This document shows, in pieces, positions 1-4,617 of a stretch of DNA of 5,035 nt. The stretch spans positions 1 through 5,035 of the forward strand of contig JAQUQF010000152.1 in the NCBI GenBank assembly GCA_028749105.1, given 5' to 3'. Every line of letters starts with the position of its first letter. Positions within the stretch are counted from its first letter, which is position 1. The notes under the pieces are model-generated. The model worked only from the letters and a program-made list of their open reading frames with translations, ran no database searches and was not told where the DNA came from. The position numbers and the translations under genes were made by a program. Source of the stretch: Acidobacteriota bacterium (GTDB lineage Bacteria; Acidobacteriota; Aminicenantia; UBA2199).

Positions 1-318
1 ATGGCCTTCACGCAAACGGTGAACGTTGTCTGGGAATACATCATCGAGGGGAGCATGTGGCTGCCCTCCTCCAAAGACCTGTTGGCCGACCTCTGCGGCT
101 CACTGGCCGCGGTCTATGTCATGGCGCCGCTCTCCGACCTCGGTGAGCGCCGGCTCGGGTCCGGCGACCGGCGCTGGGGGAACTACCTGCTGTACTACCT
201 CAATCCGTTCAAGGAGATCAACCGCCTCCTCTTCCCAAGGCGGCGGGGCTCGGCCGGGCTCTACCTTCTGCCGGCGCGGCGCGGTTTTGTGATCGGCTGG
301 CGTTGGGCGGGAGCCTGA
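1..318 (+). CDS. Unrecognised 105-aa protein, possibly 5'-truncated by the window edge
   Basis: An open frame begins with ATG on the first base and ends at TGA 316-318. Nothing upstream is visible, so the ATG may be the true start or only an internal Met of a longer protein cut by the window. The N-terminal part is rich in aromatic residues (WEYIIEGSMW at residues 11-20). A moderately hydrophobic stretch follows at about 27-44 (LLADLCGSLAAVYVMAPL), long enough for one weak membrane segment. The second half is basic, with RRLGSGDRRW, an aromatic YLLYYLNPF and an RRR cluster near residue 80. This would suit a membrane-associated protein with a basic cytoplasmic tail, but that is inference. I recognise no family and assign no function. 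It converges with the bactofilin gene, with 25 bp between the stops. No other frame here is more convincing. Confidence 0.5.
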   Translation: MAFTQTVNVVWEYIIEGSMWLPSSKDLLADLCGSLAAVYVMAPLSDLGERRLGSGDRRWGNYLLYYLNPFKEINRLLFPRRRGSAGLYLLPARRGFVIGWRWAGA

Positions 319-346
319 AAGCCGGGTCCCTCGGCGGGGACTTTCA
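316..346. terminator. Hairpin shared by two convergent stop codons, possible bidirectional terminator
   Basis: TGAAA at 316-320 pairs with TTTCA at 342-346, and GTCCC at 326-330 pairs with GGGAC at 337-341. The loop is 331-336, and a 5-nt bulge at 321-325 interrupts one side. Both flanking genes' stop codons lie in the outer arms: TGA 316-318 on plus and TGA 346-344 on minus. On the plus strand the hairpin is followed by GGG and then TTTT (350-353), a weak U-tract. No clear U-tract follows on the minus strand. The position fits a bidirectional terminator, but the bulge and short T run make it a weak one. Confidence 0.35.
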
Positions 347-769
347 GGGTTTTGTTCCGCTGCGGCCCTGGAGGTCCTTTCTCTTCTCGGTGAAATAATC
401 GGGAGCCAGGGTCTTTCCCTCGTGGGTGTAGATTCCGCCTTCCAGGAAGGCGCCTTCGGCAATGGCGATTTTCGCGCAGACGACGTCTCCTTTCATGCGG
501 CCGCTCGACCGGATCTCGATTCCAACCTCGACCCTGACGCTGCCCAGGACCCGGCCGGCCAGGATCATGTTGCCTGCGGTCACCTTCCCCTGCACGGAGC
601 CCTTCTCGCCGATGACCAGCAGGCCGGAAATCGAGATATCGCCCTGCAATTCGCCGTCCAGGGCGAGGTCACCGGGCCCGGAAATGTTCCCGGTGACGCG
701 CGTGGAATCCCGGATGATCGACCGGGTCATGGGATCGGCGAAACCGTCGCAGATTCTCTTGCTCTCCAT
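344..769 (-). CDS. Bactofilin family polymer-forming protein
   Basis: A 141-aa protein with the bactofilin (formerly DUF583) pattern. Regularly spaced Gly-flanked short beta strands run from about residue 22 to 115, for example VTGNISGPGDLALDGELQGD, LLVIGEKGSVQGKV, MILAGRVLGSV and GRMKGDVVCAKIAIAEGAFLEGG. Bactofilins form a right-handed beta-helix that polymerises without nucleotide. They act as scaffolds, often membrane-associated, for cell shape, stalk or polar machinery, or chromosome segregation. The length is normal, with a short N-terminal tail and a polar C-terminal tail (residues 116-141). I chose the ATG at 769 because CAGGAG lies 5 nt upstream. An in-frame ATG at 808 has no Shine-Dalgarno and adds 13 residues that do not look conserved. 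It lies 40 bp after the B3/B4 gene, probably in the same transcript. No adjacent peptidase or cell-wall gene hints at a specific role. Confidence 0.9.
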   Translation of the reverse strand: MESKRICDGFADPMTRSIIRDSTRVTGNISGPGDLALDGELQGDISISGLLVIGEKGSVQGKVTAGNMILAGRVLGSVRVEVGIEIRSSGRMKGDVVCAKIAIAEGAFLEGGIYTHEGKTLAPDYFTEKRKDLQGRSGTKP

Positions 770-774
770 GTTTA

Positions 775-780
775 CTCCTG
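775..780 (-). promoter_or_regulatory. Ribosome binding site that decides the bactofilin start
   Basis: On the minus strand CAGGAG is followed by five bases (TAAAC) and then ATG at 769. It is one of only two clear Shine-Dalgarno sequences in the window. It favours the 141-aa product over the 154-aa reading from the ATG at 808. Confidence 0.75.
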
Positions 781-809
781 TCGGGGTCGCTTTGGTGATC
801 GTCGGCATG

Positions 810-1454
810 TCAAATATAAAATGACCGGCTCTCGGCCATGGTGAAGAAATCGTTGCCGGCGGCGAGGGTCGCGGCCAGGATCGCCTGTTGCCGCGGGTCG
901 TCGGGATGGAAGAACAGCACCTGCATGATGTCGCGGCTCGTTTCGTCCACGCAGGTCCGCAGCGAGTCGGCGGAGGGATTGCCGAAGGCGCCCTGCCCGT
1001 CGCGCAGCACGATCCGGCCGGCGAGATTCAGGGTTTCCTTGCGGATCCCCTGGTACTGGTCGCCTGCCTCACCCAGCGTGATGACCACCGGGCCGCGCAC
1101 GCGCTCCAGGTCGTACAGGCCGTAGCAGACCTGGTGGGTGAGCGAGAGCAGGTTGGTCAGGTCGACGAACGGGTGGACAACGGGAAAGTCGCCGCGATCG
1201 CGCAGCCGGCGCCAAAGCGCCTCCGACGAGGGGCGGTGCTTGGTCGGGTCGATGCCGAAGGACTTGTACAGGCGCCGGGACAGGGTGAACCCCGGCGGCA
1301 GCGCCTTGCCGTGGGAACGGCGGATGGCCGCCAGTTGTTCGGCGATGTGCGCTGGCATCTGCGAACCCGGACGCAGGGATACCCCGCGGTGCACGATGAT
1401 CCCCGCGTTGAGCTTGCTGGCCAAGAGGTTCTGGATCGCTGCAAGGTTCGCCAT
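810..1454 (-). CDS. Stand-alone B3/B4-domain protein (PheT editing-domain homologue)
   Basis: A 214-aa protein resembling the B3/B4 tRNA-binding/editing domain of the phenylalanyl-tRNA synthetase beta chain, in the free-standing form (COG3382-like). Visible family motifs are RPSSEALWRRL (residues 74-84), VHPFVDLTNLLSLTH (93-107), YGLYDLERVRGPV (111-123) and GRIVLRDGQGAFGNPSADSLRT (146-167), where the last resembles the VLxDxxGAxxxPxxDSxRT signature. In PheRS the domain hydrolyses mischarged Tyr-tRNA-Phe. The free-standing proteins lack the synthetase core, and their substrate is not established, so trans-editing is only a hypothesis. ATG 1454 is chosen as start; an in-frame TTG at 1466 would add four residues. 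Neither has a clear Shine-Dalgarno. The gene precedes the bactofilin and is likely cotranscribed with it. Confidence 0.85.
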   Translation of the reverse strand: MANLAAIQNLLASKLNAGIIVHRGVSLRPGSQMPAHIAEQLAAIRRSHGKALPPGFTLSRRLYKSFGIDPTKHRPSSEALWRRLRDRGDFPVVHPFVDLTNLLSLTHQVCYGLYDLERVRGPVVITLGEAGDQYQGIRKETLNLAGRIVLRDGQGAFGNPSADSLRTCVDETSRDIMQVLFFHPDDPRQQAILAATLAAGNDFFTMAESRSFYI

Positions 1455-1460
1455 GGCAGT

Positions 1461-1489
1461 TTGCAAATTTTAGCACAGTGTGGTAAAAA
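1461..1489 (+). promoter_or_regulatory. Candidate sigma70-type promoter for the small membrane protein-cupin operon
   Basis: TTGCAA (1461-1466) and TAAAAA (1484-1489) are separated by exactly 17 bp, each matching four of six consensus positions. The expected start near 1496 would leave a leader of about 44 nt containing the AAGGAG of the next gene. The -35 directly abuts the -10 of the opposing candidate promoter. Confidence 0.4.
1467..1475 (-). promoter_or_regulatory. Candidate extended -10 promoter for the B3/B4 gene
   Basis: The minus strand reads TGCTAAAAT here, matching the extended -10 form TGnTAtAAT at all but one position. No good -35 is found at 16-18 bp, which is tolerable for an extended -10. 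Transcription would begin near 1460, only a few bases before ATG 1454. That implies a very short or absent leader, consistent with the missing Shine-Dalgarno. Confidence 0.4.
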
Positions 1490-1526
1490 AATCTCCGCTT
1501 TGTCCCGGGGCGAAAGCCTCATGGCC

Positions 1527-1532
1527 AAGGAG
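1527..1532 (+). promoter_or_regulatory. Ribosome binding site deciding the start of the 65-aa membrane protein
   Basis: AAGGAG lies 7 nt before ATG 1540. This selects the 65-aa product over a 20-residue longer reading from GTG 1480. It also disfavours an ATG at 1521, which lies upstream of the site in a different frame. Confidence 0.75.
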
Positions 1533-1539
1533 AAACAAA

Positions 1540-1737
1540 ATGACGAAATTTCTGCTGTGGCTGATCCTGCTGGTCATCTGCTGGCCCCTAGCCATCCTGG
1601 GACTGGTCCTCTACCCCCTTGTCTGGCTGTTCCTCCTGCCATTCCGCCTTCTGGGCCTGACGGTCAGCGCCGTATTCGAGTTGCTGCGGGCGCTGATCAC
1701 CCTGCCGGCCAGGGTCCTGCGCGGCCCGGGCCGCTGA
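1540..1737 (+). CDS. Small two-helix integral membrane protein, function unknown
   Basis: A 65-aa, strongly hydrophobic protein. One membrane segment spans about residues 4-25 (FLLWLILLVICWPLAILGLVL). A second hydrophobic stretch at about 27-50 contains a LPFRLLGL element and could cross or lie in the membrane. The tail is short and basic, ending in ARVLRGPGR. A Pro after the Cys-Trp at residues 14-15 probably kinks the first helix. Small membrane proteins of this kind, with WPL and YPLVWL patterns, are familiar as unnamed hypotheticals, but I know no function for them. The start is well supported by AAGGAG 7 nt upstream. It is followed after 14 bp by the cupin gene on the same strand, so the two are probably cotranscribed and perhaps translationally coupled. 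Hydrophobicity and the ribosome site both favour this frame over the overlapping one. Confidence 0.75.
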   Translation: MTKFLLWLILLVICWPLAILGLVLYPLVWLFLLPFRLLGLTVSAVFELLRALITLPARVLRGPGR

Positions 1738-1751
1738 TCTCTCCCGGCGTC

Positions 1752-2075
1752 ATGAAGGTCATTGCCGGCTTGCCGGAGAAAGAGGGTTGGCATTTGCGGG
1801 AGGGCGGCTTCCCGATCCAGGTGGGGATCAAGTCGGGCGCAACGCCCTTCTCGGGAAAGCACCTGCACAAAGCCATGGCGGAATATTTCTATCTGCTGCA
1901 GGGAGAGATCCGCCTGCAGGTGGACGAAACGATTCTAGAATTAAAAACAGGGGATCTGGTCGTGGTCCAGCCAGGCGAGGCCCACGAGGTGCTTCAGGCC
2001 TCCCCCGACGCCCTGCTTCTCCTGCTCATGCCCCCGCCAATAGAAAACGACAAGGTGGAGTTGGAAGAGAAGTAA
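1752..2075 (+). CDS. Single-domain cupin, probably metal-binding
   Basis: A 107-aa protein covering one cupin beta-barrel. Motif 1 is seen as GKHLHKAMAEYFYLLQGEI, giving H37, H39 and E44 with G51. Motif 2 is GDLVVVQPGEAH (67-78), giving H78. The usual three-His one-Glu metal ligand set is therefore complete, which suggests a metal-dependent enzyme or a ligand-binding regulator. The sequence does not show the substrate. There is no DNA-binding domain or signal peptide, so it is probably cytoplasmic. ATG 1752 fits the start of the fold. There is no clear Shine-Dalgarno, but the gene starts 14 bp after the membrane-protein stop, so coupling is plausible. The frame is open far upstream (to 888), but the upstream translation has no cupin character and is antisense to the B3/B4 gene, so I do not extend it. 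The C-terminus is charged (ENDKVELEEK). Confidence 0.88.
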   Translation: MKVIAGLPEKEGWHLREGGFPIQVGIKSGATPFSGKHLHKAMAEYFYLLQGEIRLQVDETILELKTGDLVVVQPGEAHEVLQASPDALLLLLMPPPIENDKVELEEK

Positions 2076-2106
2076 AGGTAAAAGTAAGAAATAAAGCACC
2101 ACATCC

Positions 2107-2242
2107 CAAGCACCAAATTTCAAATAAATTCCAAATCCCAAATTCCAATGTCCAAACCGAAAACCCTTTCAGCTTCTTTTCTTTGTTTGGGTCATTGGAA
2201 TTTGGTGCTTGTTTGGTGCTTGGTGCTTGTGATTTGGAATTT
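2107..2242. repeat. Imperfect long inverted repeat in AT-rich intergenic spacer
   Basis: The 256-bp spacer 2076-2331 has no credible gene and is visibly richer in A and T than its surroundings. It contains nested inverted repeats. CCAAATTCCAATG (2138-2150) pairs with CATTGGAATTTGG (2193-2205), and CCAAAC (2152-2157) with GTTTGG (2185-2190). Further out, AAATTCCAAAT (2126-2136) pairs with ATTTGGAATTT (2232-2242), and CAAGCACCAAA (2107-2117) with TTTGGTGCTTG at 2201-2211 or 2212-2222. The loop around 2158-2184 is unpaired. The arms are built from one short word family (CAAGCACCAAATTCCAAAT). I recall similar intergenic elements being abundant in several uncultured or sulfate-reducing lineages. 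It lies between the 3' ends of cupin and psd. Confidence 0.75.
2201..2229 (+). repeat. Tandem TTTGGTGCTTG direct repeats
   Basis: TTTGGTGCTTG occurs at 2201-2211 and immediately again at 2212-2222. A partial third unit, TGGTGCTTG, follows at 2221-2229, overlapping the second by two bases. The array forms part of the right arm of the inverted repeat. The left arm has one full complement copy (2107-2117), so the right arm appears to have expanded by unit duplication. Confidence 0.75.
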
Positions 2243-2254
2243 CCGTCTTATTTA

Positions 2255-2274
2255 GTCACGCATCACTTGTCACG
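2255..2274 (+). repeat. GTCACG direct repeat pair at the edge of the intergenic element
   Basis: GTCACG occurs at 2255-2260 and 2269-2274, separated by CATCACTT, so the stretch reads as CAC-rich short repeats. It looks like the outer tail of the same intergenic element. From 2275 to 2331 I see no further repeat and no GC-rich hairpin with a T-tract that would end the psd transcript. Confidence 0.4.
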
Positions 2275-2331
2275 ATAGTTCGATAAATTGTTCGGACGAG
2301 GGCTTTGACTTTTGCCTTGCTTTATTGAGGT

Positions 2332-3165
2332 TTAGTCCTTGATTTTGAACAGCGGCTGGCCGACGCGGACGACGCTATTTTTCTGGGCCAGTACGGATTC
2401 GATGCGGCTGGCGGGGACGGCCAGGATGATTGTCGAGCCCATGGCGAAATGGCCCATCTCATCGTTTTGGCGCACCTCGACATCGCAGGGATGCCAGGCG
2501 CCCAGCGCCGGCAGCCCGCAGGAAAGATAATTCATGCCGATGCTGCCGACGAAGGTGGCGCCGACGGCGACCAAGTAGAGGTCGTCGTCTTGAAGAGCGA
2601 AGCGCGTCACCACCCTTTCGTTGCGGATGTAGAGGCGCTTGACTCGGTGCACCGAAAATTCGTTGACCGGGAAGAGGCGCGCGCCGCCGTGGAAGCAGCC
2701 GGTGATGCGGCCCGAAACGGGATAGTGGAAGCGATGGTAGTTCCGCGGCGAGAGATAGATCGTCGCCACGTACCATGGGCGGGAGGGATCGAGCTTCTCC
2801 GCCAGTAGCAGGCTCAAGGGATAGGTCCAGCCTTTGACCTGGGTGGCGTGATCGCCGTCGATGAGCTCCAGTTCGCTCAGCCGGCCGTCGGCTGGGGCCA
2901 GGAGGCCACCTTCGTCGGTTTTCAGCGGCCGCTTTTGCAGGTCGAGCGGGCGCAAGAAAAACTCGGCCAGTGAGCCGTAGTCCTCGGGCTTGCCCTGGAA
3001 ATCGGCCATCTCGATACGGTAGCTCTTTTGAAAGCGGCGGATCATCCACAAGGCCAGACAGCGCGGTCTCCGCAAACGCATGATCCGGCCCCAAACGCGG
3101 CTCAATGCCGGCCATGAGATGCAGGCCAAGAGCACTCGTCCCAGGAGCATGTTGATTTTTTTCAT
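2332..3165 (-). CDS. psd: Phosphatidylserine decarboxylase proenzyme
   Basis: A 277-aa protein of the Psd family, which decarboxylates phosphatidylserine to phosphatidylethanolamine at the inner membrane. The pattern is complete: PADGRL with D93, LSPRNYHRFHYP with H144 and H147, PVNEFSVHRVKRLY (166-179), and NDEMGHFAMGST with the G243-S244 self-cleavage site. Cleavage there yields a beta chain and a short alpha chain (about 34 aa) whose N-terminal Ser becomes the pyruvoyl cofactor. The usual LGST is MGST here, a mild change that should not affect cleavage. The N-terminus is basic and hydrophobic (residues 1-30), consistent with membrane attachment. The length is close to typical. ATG 3165 is chosen over TTG 3180 because the promoter gives a leader of about 20 nt to the ATG. 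Neither start has a Shine-Dalgarno. No phosphatidylserine synthase gene (pssA) is adjacent. Confidence 0.96.
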   Translation of the reverse strand: MKKINMLLGRVLLACISWPALSRVWGRIMRLRRPRCLALWMIRRFQKSYRIEMADFQGKPEDYGSLAEFFLRPLDLQKRPLKTDEGGLLAPADGRLSELELIDGDHATQVKGWTYPLSLLLAEKLDPSRPWYVATIYLSPRNYHRFHYPVSGRITGCFHGGARLFPVNEFSVHRVKRLYIRNERVVTRFALQDDDLYLVAVGATFVGSIGMNYLSCGLPALGAWHPCDVEVRQNDEMGHFAMGSTIILAVPASRIESVLAQKNSVVRVGQPLFKIKD

Positions 3166-3191
3166 TTGTTGATTGCGCAATGAGCGAAAGA

Positions 3192-3220
3192 ATTGTACTA
3201 TCGGCGCCTGGACGTGTCAA
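3192..3220 (-). promoter_or_regulatory. Near-consensus sigma70-type promoter of psd
   Basis: On the minus strand TTGACA (3220-3215) matches the -35 consensus fully. TACAAT (3197-3192) matches the -10 at five of six positions, and the spacer is exactly 17 bp. The expected start near 3185 leaves about 20 nt of leader before ATG 3165. It is the strongest promoter in the window. Confidence 0.8.
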
Positions 3221-3240
3221 CCGGCAAAATCCCTTGCCGG
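3221..3240. repeat. Inverted repeat abutting the psd -35, possible operator
   Basis: CCGGCAA (3221-3227) and TTGCCGG (3234-3240) form a perfect 7-bp palindrome around a 6-bp centre. It directly abuts the -35 of psd and lies 12 bp before the earliest start codon of the divergent transporter gene. A regulator bound here could affect both genes. It lacks a following T-tract, so it is not a typical terminator. The regulator is unknown. Confidence 0.4.
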
Positions 3241-3262
3241 CTGTAAAAATTCGTGATATTCT
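3234..3262 (+). promoter_or_regulatory. Weak candidate promoter for the ANK-like transporter gene
   Basis: TTGCCG (3234-3239) is followed after 17 bp by TATTCT (3257-3262), with TG at 3254-3255 giving an extended -10. Each hexamer matches four of six positions. The predicted start, near 3269, lies downstream of GTG 3253, so this promoter would imply use of TTG 3268 or a later start. The evidence is weak. Confidence 0.22.
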
Positions 3263-4590
3263 CTAGCTTGAATTCTCAAACCCCCGAACTCACCCGCAGG
3301 AAGATCGCTATATTCTGGCTGCCGCTCTTCTCCACCTGGCTGATGATGGGAGTGGAGGGGCCGTTCATCGCCGCCGTCATCGCCCGCCTGGCCGACGCCA
3401 AGTTCAACCTGGCCGCCTACGGCGTGGCCTTCTCGCTGGGGATGTTCTTCGAGTCGCCGATCATCATGATGCTCAGCGCCGCCAATGTCCTGGTCAAGGG
3501 GCGCCGGAGCTACCTCAAACTGCGCCGCTTCAACAACCTCCTGAACCTGCTGATCACCCTGGCCTTGCTTCTGGTCCTGGCGCCTCCCGTCTTCTATTGG
3601 CTGACCGAGCGCCTGATCGGCATGCCGCCGGCGGTGGCGCGGCTGACCCGCCAGGCCACCCTCCTCCTTCTGCCCTGGCCGGCGGCCATCGGTTACCGGC
3701 GCTTCTACCAGGGGATACTGATCGGCAACCATATGACGCGGCGGGTGGCCTATGGCACGGTCGTGCGCCTGGCCTCCATGGCGGCCATGGCCTTGATGCT
3801 TCGCCTCTTTTCTTCGCTGCCCGGCGCCTGCGTGGGCGCGGCCGCCCTGTCGACCGGCGTGGTCATGGAGGCGCTGGCCAGCCGCCTCATGGCCGGGGCC
3901 CTCGTGGGAAGACTGCTGGCCGGCGGCCCGCCGGAAGCGGAGGAGCCAAAGCTATTGAGCAACCGCGAGTTGGCCGCTTTCTATTTTCCCTTGGCCCTCA
4001 CCTCGCTTTTGGGCCTGGCCGTCCACCCCATGATGTCGTTTTTTCTTGGCAAAGGCCGGCTGCCGATCGAGTCGCTGGCCGTCCTTCCCGTGGTGAATTC
4101 ATTGATCTTCATTTTCCGCAGCGCCGGCCTCTCCTTTCAGGAGACGGCCATTGCCCTGCTGAAAAAGGGGGACGAAAGCCGCCGGAAACTCCGTTCATTC
4201 GCCTGGCTGCTCGGGGCGGTGAGCTCCGGGCTCCTGATCGTGATCGCTTTTTCTCCGGCCGTCACCATATGGTTCCGCGATATCTCCGGGCTGTCACCCG
4301 AGCTCGCCCGGCTGGCCGTTGTTCCCATCCGCATCTTCACCCTCATCCCGGCGCTGGAGGTGTTGCTGGCTTTCCAGCGTGCCCGCTTCGTCATCGGCAA
4401 TGATACCCGCCCGATCACGGTCGCTACGGCCATCGAGGTGTCGGTCATTGCGGCGGTCCTGCTGCTGGCCGTGTCGGGCATCGACCTGGTCGGCGTAACC
4501 GCCGCGGCGCTGGCGGCATTGAGCGGCCGCTTGTGCGCTATCACCTATCTCCAATTGGCCGGCCGGAAAACGAGGCGCATGCCGGCCTGA
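3253..4590 (+). CDS. Polytopic MATE/MOP-superfamily transporter, ANK (progressive ankylosis)-like
   Basis: A 445-aa protein with about twelve hydrophobic segments: roughly 17-41, 53-80, 95-117, 134-156, 166-185, 190-222, 240-263, 274-294, 312-334, 354-374, 390-410 and 411-434. A charged central linker (about 223-238) separates two six-helix halves, as in MATE/MOP-superfamily exporters. Three segments resemble animal ANKH as I remember it: AYGVAFSLGMFFESP (55-69), FYFPLAL (243-249) and LARLAVVPIRIFTLIP (351-366), the last close to an xxLCVVPLRIFSFFP stretch of ANKH. ANKH exports pyrophosphate, ATP or citrate. The bacterial homologues are uncharacterised, so the substrate here is open. The start is uncertain: GTG 3253 is the furthest possible (TAA at 3244-3246 is in frame upstream), TTG 3268 is an alternative, and neither has a Shine-Dalgarno. 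It is divergent from psd. Confidence 0.78.
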   Translation: MIFSSLNSQTPELTRRKIAIFWLPLFSTWLMMGVEGPFIAAVIARLADAKFNLAAYGVAFSLGMFFESPIIMMLSAANVLVKGRRSYLKLRRFNNLLNLLITLALLLVLAPPVFYWLTERLIGMPPAVARLTRQATLLLLPWPAAIGYRRFYQGILIGNHMTRRVAYGTVVRLASMAAMALMLRLFSSLPGACVGAAALSTGVVMEALASRLMAGALVGRLLAGGPPEAEEPKLLSNRELAAFYFPLALTSLLGLAVHPMMSFFLGKGRLPIESLAVLPVVNSLIFIFRSAGLSFQETAIALLKKGDESRRKLRSFAWLLGAVSSGLLIVIAFSPAVTIWFRDISGLSPELARLAVVPIRIFTLIPALEVLLAFQRARFVIGNDTRPITVATAIEVSVIAAVLLLAVSGIDLVGVTAAALAALSGRLCAITYLQLAGRKTRRMPA

Positions 4591-4617
4591 AGCAAGCGGA
4601 TCGGGCGTTATTGATGA

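Noticed and set aside
888..1751. Long plus-strand open frame running into the cupin
   Set aside because: It is antisense to the well-supported B3/B4 gene, its translation is low-complexity and unlike any family, and only the part from 1752 onward looks like a protein domain. High GC explains the lack of stops.
1787..2278. Plus-strand frame extending through the intergenic repeat
   Set aside because: It overlaps the cupin in another frame, and its second half is only a translation of the repeat words.
2076..2331. CRISPR array or riboswitch in the AT-rich spacer
   Set aside because: The repeated words are about 11 nt and adjacent, with no regular spacers, and the spacer lies between gene 3' ends rather than upstream of a gene.
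2449..2808. Plus-strand open frames opposite psd
   Set aside because: They are antisense to a gene with all catalytic motifs intact, and their translations show no domain.
3217..3732. Minus-strand open frame opposite the ANK-like gene
   Set aside because: The translation is rich in Gln, Gly, Asp and Arg without structure, as expected from the complement of hydrophobic GC-rich codons.
4591..4617. Terminator between the ANK-like and TSUP genes
   Set aside because: The 27 bp show no GC-rich inverted repeat followed by a T-tract on either strand.
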